The position numbers and the translations under genes were made by a program. Below the pieces are notes generated by a model. The model searched no databases. It saw only the letters and a program-made list of their open reading frames with translations, and was not told the DNA's origin. Shown in pieces: positions 10,991 through 23,023 of a stretch of 64,000 nt of DNA. Positions within the stretch are counted from its first letter, which is position 1, and each line of letters opens with the position of its first letter. Location: assembly GCF_028372415.1 (NCBI RefSeq), contig NC_092877.1:217344116-217408115 (forward strand), in the 5' to 3' direction. Origin of the DNA: Notamacropus eugenii. Taxonomy: Eukaryota; Chordata; Mammalia; Diprotodontia; Macropodidae.

Positions 10991-13572
10991 GCACTCAAAG
11001 ATATTTATTGCATTTGATGATTGTAATATTTTTTTAAAAGGGCTTAATTTCCTTTATTTTAATCCCAAGTTTTACTTTATCCATCTTCTATCTTCATTAT
11101 TAACACATTCGCATACCAAGATGTTATTGATGTTTTCTTTTGACATATTTAAGGACATATCCATGGTCTGGCTGTTTTAATGAAATATAGCCCTGAGCAT
11201 TTAAACATTTTACCAAGTCACATAGCTGCTTTGTAGCAAAACTGGGATCATAATCCATAAATGTTACATGACTTAAATCTGTATCCCCTCTACTATCTCC
11301 TTCAGTAACTCAACAAATATTTGAAGGATTCTTATATTGCAAAAATTATTCTAAATATCAGGTTGAGAGGAGTGGAGGAATTATATTCCTTGGTCCAGGG
11401 AGATATGCCAGAGAGAGGTGAAGAGGTAAAAAACATTTGACATTACAGCATTGAGACATTACAACATTAGATTTTGACTAGATGTGTATACTAGGTTACC
11501 TTGGCCAAATCATAATTGGCTTAGATGTAAAGACAAAAAGTTTTTAGTTAAGGATTAGGATGGGGCTAGGGAATTAGGGACTGCTTCATGAATGTCCGTT
11601 TTGGTTGTGATGAGTCTTTCTCAGGTTGAGTTCTTTCTCCAGTTTGTAAGGGCCATCTCTCCTGCTCTTGGGTCTCCTCCTGAGCTTGATCGCACCTTCC
11701 CCTCCTCTCCCCAAATGTGAATGTATTTGGGTAGATAGATAAGGCTGTGTTGGGGTTTTGTTTTTGTTTTTTCTGTTTGGTTTTGTCTGCTGATAATTTG
11801 AGCCAGCAATGATTTCGTTTCTGCTTTTATTTTTCAGACCATTAGTGAAATTAGGTGTGTGAAAAGTAGAAAGTGGTCCTTTCATTATTATTTAGGTTCC
11901 ATTAATCTTAGAGAACAATATCTCCCAGCACTCTTACACTGGATGTGTAGATAGATAAAATGTTAAATGAGACACTCTCTCCTACTCAGTGAGTTTCTAA
12001 TCCTAGTTGGGTGAGGGAGAAACATAACTACAATGTGAGGCAGAATGAGCAAAAATTATCAGAGATCCTGAGGCTTAATTTAAAATAGACTTTAATCCAT
12101 ATGATTTTTATAGTCTGAGTTTTTGTAGTCAAAGAAGGAAGCATCTGCTAAAGGAAATACCAGGGTGTGGTCAGACCGTGATGAATAGAGCAGTTTGGTT
12201 AGAGCATGGGTTCTTGTATGTGACATTAAGGTTGTTAGAGATCAAGACTATGTGAGGCCACATAGATTTGGGAAATTTTTTAGGTGTGTTTTGCATAGCC
12301 TATTCCAAATGATCAGCAGGAGTTTGGTAATATAGTATTGTTGCTTCACAACAAAGTCTCTGCAGAAGATGTAGCTGGGGGAGTGGAGAGAATACATAGA
12401 AAGGATGTAAAAGTGGTCGGTAATAGTGTAAAATACTGTAGAGCTGTCAAGAGGGTTAATAGAGAAATGATCTGACGTTGGTAATTTTAGAAAAAGAGGC
12501 AATGAGTATGGACCTGACCTCACTTCTTAATAAAAAGTGGTAGTTAGACCAGTAAAGTCAAGTGAGATGTCCCAGGAATAGTGGAGGGTGTCACAAAATT
12601 TCTGAGTTTAGAAGTGGGGGTATATGTACAGATGATTTGTCAGCTGACTATACGGTTAAAGATCTTGCAGAGAAACAGTCAAATTGAGAAGGCTATAAGA
12701 AGCAGAAGTGAATGGAGTAAAGGATAAAGAGGTAGAGGGTTGGCCTTGAAGATGAGGAAAGGGTATTGCTTACATCCTTTTCCTATATTATGCTTAAAAT
12801 AGGTGAGACAAGAGGTTAAATTAGAAAGGAGAGGAAAATAGGGAGCTTCTCTTTCTAGGTGGTATCAACTTTACTTTTTCCATTGGGGGAAAAATATTTG
12901 ACCAAGACTGAAGAAGTGTGGGATTCTGGAAAATAAAGGCTTTGAGTTTGGTAAAGGATAATTGAAATAACTTGCCAAATGTGATCATTGTGCCAGGCAA
13001 TCAATAAATGCATTAATAAAATGAGTTGCACATTGTGCCCATTAGAAGTTAGCATGAGTTTATAAGCTAGGTCACACTGGTTCCATGATTTTCATGTCCC
13101 ATGAGTGGGAAATAGAATAAAAGGAAGTTTAGGGGTGAACCAGCAATGGGGCAAAACAAACACTTCCTAAGATTTATTAAGACGTACTTATTTAAACAGA
13201 GTGCTTTGAAAGATCAACGATTTCATCAATGTGGATGCATAATTTAATCTATTTTTATGCTCTTCTAATGCCTCAGAATTAAAACTTATGAACCTTTTTC
13301 ATCCTATATAAGGAATAGATTGAACAGGATCTTACTGACTGAAGGACAGACACACCCTCAGTCAGCAATCAACAAGCCTTCATTTACCCAGGGAGTTAAT
13401 TACCTTCTGTTAAAAAATGCCAAGAATTTGTGTGTGTGTACATACACATGCATACATACATACAACACATATTTTATTTAAATGTTTAGGTTTACTTTAT
13501 GTATTTTTAGAATAAAAATTTTATGTGAAAGTTGATGAAATTTAGAGTTCTTATTTTTGCTTTAACTTACAG

Positions 13573-13740
13573 GCTGAAGAACAATTGAGAATTGTTGAAG
13601 AGCAAAGAAAGATTCATGAGGAAAGGATGAAACTAGAACAAGAGAGACAACGTCAACAAAAAGAAGAGCAAAAAATTATCCTGGGCAAGGGGAAGTCCAG
13701 GCCGAAACTGTCCTTCTCAATAAAAACCACCCAGGATTAA
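13573..13740 (+). CDS. ARGLU1: ARGLU1 terminal coding exon (last 55 aa)
   Basis: The exon follows the acceptor ACTTACAG, opens in phase 0 with GCTGAAGAACAATTG (AEEQLRI...), and ends at TAA 13738-13740. It encodes the last 55 residues of arginine/glutamate-rich protein 1. The first ~35 residues are a Glu/Arg/Lys/Gln-rich helix ([20 protein letters not shown]), and a basic tail [12 protein letters not shown] follows. ARGLU1 is a nuclear-speckle co-factor known to interact with the Mediator subunit MED1 and to influence transcription and alternative splicing; the C-terminal Glu-rich coiled coil is the transcription/protein-interaction part. The residues match the human protein as I recall it almost throughout. 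The exception is the extreme C-terminus, which reads SFSIKTTQD here against SFSLKTQD in human, an L-to-I change plus one extra Thr codon. The RS-rich N-terminus and the remaining exons lie left of the window. Intact, no frameshift. Confidence 0.97.
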   Translation, partial: AEEQLRIVEEQRKIHEERMKLEQERQRQQKEEQKIILGKGKSRPKLSFSIKTTQD

Positions 13741-14318
13741 ACTGAAAACTCTGAACTTTTTACAAAGAGAAATGGAAAAACTTTGTATGGTAGCTTCATG
13801 TTGAAGTGGTTTTTTTTTTTTGTTTTGTTTTTGTTTTGTTTCTTTGTTTTTTTTAATTTGGAATCTGGAAAGTTAGCTTGTTCTAATAGGGGCTGTGCTC
13901 TGCAACTTTTTTTCCCCCCTTTTTAACTTCCATTAAGTCAAATCCTTATCAGATCATTGTTGTCTTCTAAAGAGTGATATTTTCACCCATTTTAATTTTG
14001 TATTAGTGGTCTGAAGCAAATCAGGTCACTATATAAATTGTGGATGGTCTGATAAGGTTTTTACTGACCCACTCACCTCAGAGTTATACTCTGTTATTAG
14101 ACCATAATGCTGGTTTTGCTGACTTTTTTTCTTTTTACTTTTTTTTAAAGAAAAAAAAACACAAAAAAAGGGAAAAGTTGGTAATTGCATTGGTAAATTC
14201 CCAGGGTATTATTACTTGACCTATGTGGTGTATTGTTAAATCAGTGTCCTATGATACTGTTCCACTGTTGCGCTTGATGTTCCTGATACAGGTAAGGAAT
14301 CAGTTGGTCAACTCTGCT

Positions 14319-14369
14319 ATAAATATATAAATATATATATTTATATATATATATGTATATATATATAGT
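14319..14369. repeat. (AT)n microsatellite in the ARGLU1 3'UTR
   Basis: Nearly pure alternating A/T with two interruptions (a TTTA and a GT). It would form a cruciform or a hairpin in RNA. Confidence 0.9.
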
Positions 14370-14438
14370 TCAGTATTGTCTCTGTTCAGTTTGTTTTTCT
14401 TACATTGACTAAATCCAACCAGCATTCCCCATTGTGTA

Positions 14439-14461
14439 AATAAATCAATTTGCTGAATAAA
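14439..14461 (+). terminator. ARGLU1: ARGLU1 proximal poly(A) signals
   Basis: Two canonical AATAAA hexamers lie at 14439-14444 and 14456-14461, about 700 nt after the stop. T/GT-rich sequence follows (14480-14520), fitting the downstream element. A third AATAAA at 14599-14604 is less well placed. Confidence 0.7.
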
Positions 14462-14480
14462 ATAAGTCTTAAATTCATAT

Positions 14481-17290
14481 GTTTAAGTAATTTTTTTTTA
14501 AGTTCTGTTTTTAAAAATACTTTTCGTCAGTCAACAGTTTAGTAACACTTTAGATCACTAATTTTTCTCCCAGTTTATACCTTTAATATGGAATTTAAAA
14601 TAAACTTGTGAATTAATATTTATTGGCTATTTTCATAAATATATGCTTTATAATGATAGAATGAATATAGCTTCAGTATTCATATTTGACTGTATCATTT
14701 ACAGGACCCCAGATAGGGATTTAAATTCTAATCCTCAGGTTTGTGCCTCTAAAACAATTAGGATTTAAGAATTATCACTACAGATTGTTCTTAAAACTAG
14801 GAAAAAATATTTTTAAATTAAAAGGCAGGGGTTTGGGATTCTTTTTTCTTCCAAAATTCAGAAAGTTTAGTTTATTTAGAAAGTTTTCAGGTTTTTTTTT
14901 TTTAATACATGCATATATTTTATTTTTAAGAAGTATATATTTGAATTTAAGAAGTTTCTTAGCATGTGATGGTCATATCTTTTTTTAACTGGAATTCTGA
15001 TGCCCTCAGTTTGTTGGTGTTCAAGTTTTTTGATTTTGTTTTTTTCCTTTTACCTACTGATATTAAAACATTTGAGAAAATGATCTGGATAGAAAAAAGT
15101 GATTACCCAAGTTAGAGAGTCATGGAGTAGAAGTGAGAAAATAGTAATATTATTTCATACGGAATTTCAGTACAATCCAGAGTAACTAAAAGTTAGACAT
15201 CTTTTCCTTGCATGCTTACTTCCATTCTTATTTTGTGGATGAAGATAAGGTAGTGGCAGTAAAGTAAAAGTTACATGATCAGTTAAATATCATTCACAAT
15301 AAATTTTAAAATAAGGCACACGATTAAAAATAAGCTTGAATTGTAAGACCCATGCTCTTAAACAAATGTGATGTCAATGGCTTAAAAGTTATTTTATTTT
15401 ACTGGATGAAGGACAAGCAATTTAGGATAAGAATATTTTCATTATTGCTGCACTTGCTTTTTTTTTTTTTTTTTAAACCTTTGTGGGGTTTTTTGTTGCT
15501 TTCAATTTGTCTTTGCGTTGGGGGAGGTTTTTTGTAGTGTAAATGTCTCCGTGGTCCTTTATGCAGATTCATTGCTGTAAAGTTGTGTATTCAAGTTTGG
15601 GGAACTTTGTTAACCTATCCTATTTTGCTTTTAATTACAAATGAATTTTCACAGCACTAGCTATAAAGAGATGGTTTAGGGCTTACATTATTATAGGTAG
15701 CTTTTCATGCCTTTTGTTGATCTTGTTTCTTACTGCAACAAGTGATATGGTCAAATCACAGTAAGTTGCATATTGACAAATGTCTGTTTGTATTAAATAT
15801 CTGCTTGCCATCTGAGACTATAGGTTTTAAAATATTTCATGTTCTCAGTAAAAAAACTACTGCTTCTCTGCCAGGCTGCAGGGAAGAGAATATGATAAAT
15901 GTTAAGTAATATATACTAAGTCCTTATTTGTGCTGCAACAATGTAGTAATTCCTTTCCAGTTAATGTATCCACTGCCTTTGTTAAAAGTACTATAAAATT
16001 ATATCACATTTTATTTACAATTAAGAATGAATGTACAATAATGATTCAGTCTGGTCTCAAATTTAGAACTTGTTTTTAAAAGTTTCAATGCACCCTAGAA
16101 TGATTTGATTTTAAGTTTTTGTTTACTTTTGTTAACTTGAAATGTCTGAAATGCAGTAAATGCCATTGCTATTGACATAAAATGAAGTTTGAAGAATACC
16201 AGTTGTATAAAGAAAACCTTCAAATTAGCTCTGTGTGAAGACTCTTTAATGTCTGAAAAAGAGTCTTTTTCCCATTTTAATACTAGACTTAGAATTGAAG
16301 TTACCGTCATTTTAGTTTCCTGTCTGGTAGAGTACCTTACCCAAAAAGTTCATTATAAAGTAAGAGTAAATATGACACAAACATATTTTGCTACTAACAT
16401 GCTTAGCCTTTCATTGTGTCAGTATTTCTTAAAATGCAAAAACTCATAAATATATGAGGAAAAAATGGGCATAGTTTAACGTAGGTAATGGAATTCTACA
16501 CATCATCTTATATCTCCTTTTTACAACCAAGAGTTTAGAGCCATCAGCATTATTAAATTGGCTAATCTTAGTTGTGAACATAATCTGGAAGTTTTCACAT
16601 AACAGAACATTAACAAATCTTGCTAATAGCAAAAGAACTGGTCTCTTAAGTAATTTTCAGACTGGATTTCCAAACAATAATTGACAATTGGCTTGTACTA
16701 ATGTAGTCTTCTCCTTGAATGGGGATTAACACCTCATTGTATCCTCTTCTGTGAATTCTTTTCCTCTTCCTGTAAGCAATTAAAATTTATTTGGATAAGA
16801 TGGAAATGAGTTCTGTATATTTTAGCAGTTTAAAGTATTTATTGCGTTCTCAATTCATTGCTGATACTGGTGATCACTATTGTAGGTAATCCAAAAGATG
16901 CTTCTAATTTGACATCTTAATAGAATGTGATTTTATAGCAGATTTGCATTCCTAATTGTTTTGCTTCAAATATTTAATCAGTGTTATGAGTCCACACTTA
17001 CTAAATAACTGGGGAGCTGGATCATTTGGGAACAAATGGTAGAAGATTTGGGATTAAATAATCCATAAAATATCACTGGTATGTAGATAATTGAGAGCTG
17101 ACTGTCCAGCTTCTAAACAGTAAGATCTTTGCTATGGCTGTGCAAAATTATTTCAGTATGAGTGCTTGTTTTGGTGACCTTTGTGCAGTTACATTACAAT
17201 CCATTATTTGGTTGTTTTAAGTGAATCATAGAATGCTGACGTTATCAAGACAATTACCATTGTATCAATAAAAACAGTTTTCATGTGGAA
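14481..17290 (+). other. ARGLU1: Possible extended ARGLU1 3'UTR
   Basis: This 2.8 kb stretch lacks recognisable SINE or LINE insertions, although both flanks carry them. It is AT-rich with ATTTA-type elements and ends at a well-formed AATAAA (17267-17272) followed by GT-rich sequence. This fits a long alternative 3'UTR of ARGLU1, but it could also simply be unique intergenic DNA. The T-run at 15460-15474 is a simple repeat. Confidence 0.35.
17267..17272 (+). terminator. ARGLU1: Candidate distal poly(A) signal
   Basis: AATAAA sits in the context 'attgtatcaataaaaacagttttcatgtgg'. A TGT/GT-rich element follows within 30 nt, and the 2.8 kb upstream is transposon-free. Confidence 0.35.
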
Positions 17291-20045
17291 TGGATGAGAA
17301 GAAAGAAGATGAGCCTCCTCTTGGGGTATGTTCTTAGCATTAGGGCAGACATTATATATGTAAGATACCTTAACCTTTTTAACAGATTTGCTGATTTGAC
17401 ATCTGTCACTCCTTTATGCTCTTTCTCCTCCTGGGTATGTAAACACATGGAATAGTTTTTACTAGTACAAATTCTCATATAAAACAAAGTAACCCATTTT
17501 TAAAATCATGGCCCATTGGAGTTAGGTATGGACTAAGTTATTGCTGCTATAGAAAGTAATGGTTATTTGTATATTGCTATAGCTTCTTCAAATTATAGTA
17601 AATTATAGAAAATGAGGAACCAGCATGTACCTGTAATAGTTTTAGTTTTTCAGTTTACTTTGGTGCCTGCAGGTGACAGAAGTGGGAAAGAATCCAAAGA
17701 GACTTGAAGACTTCGTTGGGTCATTGAACTTGAAGACCTTTTGGTATTAGGCCATAAAAACATCATTTAGTTTTCTGGCCATGAATTCACTCCATTAAGA
17801 ATTAAGTACTTACTATGCTTGGCATTTCTATAAAAGATGACATGAAAAAAGGCCCTGGCTTCAAAAAGCTAATATTCTATTGGGTATATACATTGTCAGT
17901 AGAGGAAGGTACATTCCTTGAGAATGCACCTATGTAGAAGATCAGCTTTCTTTACAAAACAGACTAAGCCAAATTTAGCATTGATGAACATTTGGTCACC
18001 TGTTGAGTTAAAAGCAGAAAAACTTGAAGACTTAGCATACCTGGAGTAAGAAGTTAACAAATGTTAGTATTTCATATGAAAACATGACCTGTATGACAAC
18101 TAACAGCAAATGAGTAATAAAAAACATTTTTATATTTTCCAGGTTTTTAAAAAGAAGTTAGGTAATGCTTTAGAAAATTCAATATAGGAAAATTAAATTT
18201 CAGAAATGAGAGGGTACTTTTTAAAACTTAATTTTAAGTTTTCACAACATTTAAAAACTTTCACCATAAAATGTTAAAAAAAGTTTTGCCAAAACTTTAA
18301 TTTAAATAATATTGAGTAATGAGATTTATATACATATTAGCACTTGAAGATTTCCAAAGCACTCATTATCTCATGTGAGCCTCACATCAAAATTATGAGT
18401 AGTATGTTTATCTCTTTTACAGGTTTAATGAGAGAATTATACTCAATAAGTGTGGGAGGCTGGATTCAAACCTGTCTTTTTAGACGAGTTCAGCACTTTG
18501 TATGCATTGCTATAGATGAATAAAGATGGGCTCTTTGCTCCCAAAGAAGCTTACAATCTAATAGAATTAAATTCTATAAATTAGAATATATGTTAGCATT
18601 TCTAATCTTAAAGTTTACCCAAAGTTACTTTGAGCAAATTTTGTGAAGTATTTTATGTAAGAGTTATTTTTTCTTACAAGACAGGAAACAAGCTTAGAAT
18701 GAGTTGCTCATAGTCACCTAACAAGCCCACCTTCTGAACCAAGTCTAAATTCAAATCCGTTGCTCTTTCTACTGTACCACAATACCTCTTCAGTAGATGT
18801 ATTGAGAGTGATGAAAGCCCTATAAAAAGTCCCAGGAGAGTTACTAGAGTATTTTAAATACTTGACTTATTGAGGGAAAAAAAATATATATTTTCCTGGT
18901 TTTTATTCTGGGAGGTAACCACTTTTTGTTTAGTAAGGAGTTGGAGTTGTGTTGGGCAGCTCTGTTGTTGAGGGATTCAAGAATGTGACATGACCTCAAA
19001 CTATGCAATTCCTTATCTGTAGTAAATTACAAGTGATTTTATCTATTTTAGTTCTGTGAAAGTTCCTCAAGAGATCTTGGAAACTACTGGATAGGAATGA
19101 GGAGAGAGGAAGTTTTGGGAGTAGAATTTTAAGAAAAACTGCTGAGGCAGTTTGGTGGAGTAAATTGAAACCTAGTCTTGAAGGAAGAATTGCGTTGAAG
19201 TCCTGCCTCTGATAACACTGGCTGAGTGATTTTGATCAAGTCACTTTAACCTTGGTGTTTAGGCAGTTTTTTTAAGAAAATGCTTGTATAAGTGTTTGTG
19301 TATGGGCAGAAGTCCTAGAGCACTGATCTCTTAAAACAACAAACAAACCTTGGTTTCACTGTATTTGTGTGGTGAAAGGATATTTTCTTAAGCAGAATTT
19401 GATTTTTCATTTTTATTTACTTACAAAGATAATCTGACCACTGCCCATATCTACTCTGTCACTTTCATCCCCATCATTCATCCAAAACAAAAGCTTCAGT
19501 TTTTTTGGAAATTCTCAGACCTGGCATAGATACCTCAGAAATGGACAAGAAACTAAAATTCTTGATTCCTTGAAATTTGTTCTGGTAAAGCAAGGACTAT
19601 AGAAAATAATCAAAAGTTGATGACTAGTTAATTTTTGCATTTTGCATTAAAAGATATGTAAAAATTCCTACTAAGAGATTTCCTAGTACATCCTCTCTAG
19701 CTCTGTACACTTTTTCGTTTTTTATCAGGGGACCTGAAAATAGTGTTAAAATGATGCCTCATTTCTGGCATAATATATTCAAAATTGTAAATAGGAGTAA
19801 AAGGTTTACGAAAGCAATCCGCTCAAGGTTATACTTTTGAGACTTTGAGACTTAAATGTACATTTTTACAAGGTGTTAAAATTTTGACAGCTTGGAATTG
19901 TTAATTCTCGGATTTTTTTCTCAGCTATGATGCAGTTCAGGAATTACTCTATCCCATTTATGCAATTCACAACCTTTAGCAGTCATCAAGCATTTTTGAG
20001 CACTTACTATGTGTTAGGCACCGTGCTAAGCAGTGAGGCTTCCCC
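17291..20045. other. ARGLU1-EFNB2 intergenic region, repeat-bearing part
   Basis: Non-coding. Recognisable relics are antisense L2 (17785-17890, with 'tacttactatgcttggcatt'), MIR-type (18320-18500), an L2 scrap (18515-18565), MIR (18655-18790), a sense SINE (19135-19260) and an antisense L2 end (19985-20040, with 'gagcacttactatgtgttaggcaccgtgctaag'). Nothing else is definable. Confidence 0.7.
18320..18500 (-). repeat. MIR-type SINE relic
   Basis: 'tatattagcacttgaagatttccaaagcactcattatctcatgtgagcctcacatca' and then 'ttacaggtttaatgagagaatt' show the antisense MIR layout. Confidence 0.6.
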
Positions 20046-21301
20046 AAAAAATGGCTTTTGTAAAATGTGCCCATCCTTTAAATTGTTAGAAGATGACGGA
20101 GGGAATATCAGAAGACAACTCATCCAGGTAGTGGAATGATGACTGATGGGTATTAAAACATCTGATTTACTAACAAAATTTTATTTTTAGAAACCTTAAG
20201 TATTTTCACACAATACAGGTCTGGTTTCCTCTCGATTACTTAAAAGGAGGATGAAGAGCTCACAACTCTTAGAAAACTGCTTACTAACCTTTTTTCACAG
20301 AAATGAATTTACAGCATAATGGGGAAATGCAGACATTTGGATCTTTATGAATCTCTTCCTCCTTTAAAAAGTTAAATCAGACTCATCGTTAATACCAGAT
20401 TTCAAGTGAATTCCTAAAACATCTTAAAAAGTTTATTGAACAACTATTTCCTTCATGACCACCGAGAAGTTATTTTTGCTAGATGTGCCTTATTTAACCT
20501 GAATGATTTACACAGAGTTCATTCCTTTCGAAGATCGCATCGCCAAATCTGCCAGTTAACTCTAAACAATTGCACCAGATCGGAGTCCCTTATATTTTAA
20601 GTTAAATCAAGGGTTTACTTTCAATTAGTGGACGGGAGGGTTTCAGTTCTTTACTCTTCAGGAGACACGTTCCAAGCATTATTAGATCGAATGTGTTGAA
20701 TCATCGCCAGTATTTAAGTTCAGAGCATTTTGTTTTCCTCTTTTGTTCATTTTATTGTTCTAAATTCCAAATTAAAATGTACAATGACATAACAAAAGCG
20801 ATGCTTCTTTCAAGACTTCTAAGAAAAAGGAAGTTTTGCTTTATCTCCTGTTCAATGTTTTATTGGAGGTGGTGTAGAAAAAGATTCCCTTTTTATAATC
20901 TACAAAGTGTCCAAACAACGCCTTATTACTATTTTTCCCCTGTGAAATGAGGTGACAAATAGGAAAACCAATACGCAACACAGGGTCTTATTTGTACCGT
21001 TAAAGATCTTTAGGATATGGAAGATTTCAGTTCTGTGGACAATACATCACCCTCTTTAAAAAGCTTCTTATAGATATCTAGCGCATAATATTTGTTCAAT
21101 CTTTTAAAAAATTAGATCAACGGATCATTCCAGACTCACTTGGATTGTCTTATTCTTTCCATATGCGTCTTGCTGGCAAACTTGCTTTAAAATACTTTGG
21201 ACTTTTGTGCGGGGACTGGATATTCCGCCGAGTTTACTAGCCCTGGTAGGGGTAGGTTGGTAAACAGGCAAGTCTCTTACTCCCAAGAAAGGGGGAGATG
21301 G

Positions 21302-21315
21302 CCGCAAGTGGGCGC
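21302..21315 (+). promoter_or_regulatory. CTCF-like motif upstream of EFNB2
   Basis: CCGCAAGTGGGCGC matches 11 of 14 positions of the CTCF core CCASYAGRKGGCRS. It is next to a GAGATGGCCGC segment resembling a YY1 site (21295-21305). It lies 2.7 kb upstream of the EFNB2 start, between ARGLU1 and EFNB2. This is a motif match only. Confidence 0.35.
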
Positions 21316-21799
21316 TGTGGCTCCGTGGAAATGAGCTCTAGTGAGTTTGAGAGAGCGATCTGGACCCTAGGAGTGCTCCAAAACTCAGCTTCCTGCAAAC
21401 ACATTTACTGGGAAGGAGAGCCATGAAGTATTTCCTGCCCCCCTCTTCACCTGGGCCCTTTCGATCCCTATTTATAAGTCCCCTCATTTCTAATGGACTT
21501 ATTTATCTCTCTCACATCCCCCTGGTTAAATGTCCTGGTCCCCCCTGGGAAAGTGTTAGTCTCACATAGAGAGAGGCTAATTAAGAACGCTAACGCCAAG
21601 TTTTCCTTCTCCGGGAAGTTACACCGTGTTGTTTTCCCAAGAAAAGTGAGGAGCTGGAGAGAGAAAAACGCCCACAAGAAAGGTGTGGAGGGGAGAAAGT
21701 GGCGCTGACTGACAGACTCGAGAGAGAGAGGAAACTCACACCCAAGCCAGAGCCCCTCATTATCTGCGGCGGGTTCAGGCGCCTTGTCCTTTTGAAGTT

Positions 21800-21990
21800 G
21801 CTAGGCATTTCCATGCCTGTTTACTTAGGAAGGCCCCTAGCTAATTGTTTTGTAACGAAATAAATTTTGAAACCCATTATTAGCAGGCATCGTGGGAAAT
21901 ACTGGAGAGAGCCGAGTAACAATAGAGGAGACCAGGTGCCTAGGTGCGTTTAGGAGGTTTCAGGGGACCTTGGGAAACATTTACGTAACG
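21800..21990 (+). promoter_or_regulatory. FOX/ETS/RBPJ/SOX/bZIP motif cluster, candidate EFNB2 enhancer
   Basis: Within 190 bp I read the following: a palindrome AGGCAT-N4-ATGCCT (21803-21818); FOX TGTTTAC (21818-21824); an ETS core AGGAAG (21827-21832); a homeobox-type TAATTG (21842-21847); an exact high-affinity RBPJ site CGTGGGAA (21891-21898); a SOX site AACAATAG (21918-21925); and an exact PAR-bZIP/NFIL3 palindrome TTACGTAA (21981-21988). EFNB2 is an established arterial and endocardial Notch-responsive gene, and SOXF plus RBPJ plus ETS is a known arterial enhancer grammar. Function is inferred; no conservation data are available here. Confidence 0.4.
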
Positions 21991-22204
21991 ATTCATCATA
22001 AATTGTTTTCAGAACTGCAAAAGATTGCCCTTTTCTGATATTACCTATACGCATAAAAGTTTTACACAAAAAATTCTGCAGGAAAATTAAAAGCATGCCA
22101 GACTTCTAGAACGGTTTCACTTTGAGGATGGAACGGATAGGAAAAGCCCTCGGTTTGTGGGAGGCAGAGCCGCGAAAGATCAAGAAAGGATAATGATCCC
22201 ATTC

Positions 22205-22530
<326 letters not shown>

Positions 22531-22718
22531 CTCTCCCCTCTGTATTTCTCCCAAATCACACAAGAGTCGGAAGAAAAACGCAGGATGTATTTCACCGTTG
22601 AAACCATTATCGTTCCGTGGATATAAACGTCCCTGGGGATGCTCCCTTCCCCAGCGGTGCCCACTGTACGGGACTGTGGTCCAGGGTATCAGCGCTCCGC
22701 CCGCGGGATGCGGGGCTC

Positions 22719-22749
22719 GGGGGCGTGGGGGTGGGGTGGGGGCGGGGGG
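22719..22749 (+). promoter_or_regulatory. G-quadruplex-forming run
   Basis: Five consecutive G-runs of 4-6 with 1-3 nt loops (GGGGG-CGT-GGGGG-T-GGGG-T-GGGGG-C-GGGGGG) on the + strand. Confidence 0.7.
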
Positions 22750-23023
22750 ATTTACCTGTCAGACACAGCAAGCCCCACCCACAGATCGAATGTCGGCGGC
22801 CGGAGGTGCGTGACGGACGGGGGCGGCAGCCAACCGGAGCCGAGCTCTAGGACGGCGGCCCTATGAGCTCGGCCCGGAGGGGCGGAGGGGCTGCGTTTAT
22901 ATTGCTATGACAGCGAGCTGGAAGCGGTTACTTTCGTTCCCGGAGACTCGGAGCAGTCGCGACTTGGGAGCCCGCGGAGCCGGGAGGTGGAGGCTGCTGC
23001 TGCTGGCGCTCGCGGGGTCCAGA

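Larger units (their letters stand above)
1..13572 (+). other. ARGLU1: ARGLU1 last intron (3' part)
   Basis: This is the sequence upstream of the ARGLU1 terminal exon. It ends in a standard acceptor (pyrimidine-rich stretch, then ACTTACAG at 13565-13572). No earlier ARGLU1 exon encoding the Glu/Arg-rich coiled coil was found, so the intron is at least 13.57 kb and its donor lies left of the window. It contains a hAT-type MITE, CORE-SINE, MIR, L2 and L3 relics, listed separately where recognisable. The stretches between them (for example 1100-2080, 6100-8430, 11000-13560) are AT-rich with short homopolymers, and I see nothing definable in them. Confidence 0.85.
13741..14480 (+). other. ARGLU1: ARGLU1 proximal 3'UTR
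   Basis: AT-rich, repeat-free sequence directly after the stop codon. It has T-rich runs (13810-13855), an A-rich stretch (14148-14172) and an (AT)n tract (14319-14369), and leads to two overlapping-range AATAAA hexamers. The end is set ~15-20 nt beyond the second hexamer by inference. No cDNA evidence is available here. Confidence 0.75.
20046..22200. other. Unique upstream flank of EFNB2
   Basis: About 2.1 kb without any recognisable transposon, rising in CpG content towards the right. Its right half carries a cluster of strong transcription-factor motifs (entry at 21800-21990) and a CTCF-like core at 21302-21315. No credible ORF is present. Confidence 0.6.

Noticed and set aside
13720..13731. 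AATAAA-like sequence within the ARGLU1 coding exon end (tcaataaaaacc)
   Set aside because: It precedes the stop codon and has no suitable downstream element; the signals at 14439/14456 are better placed.
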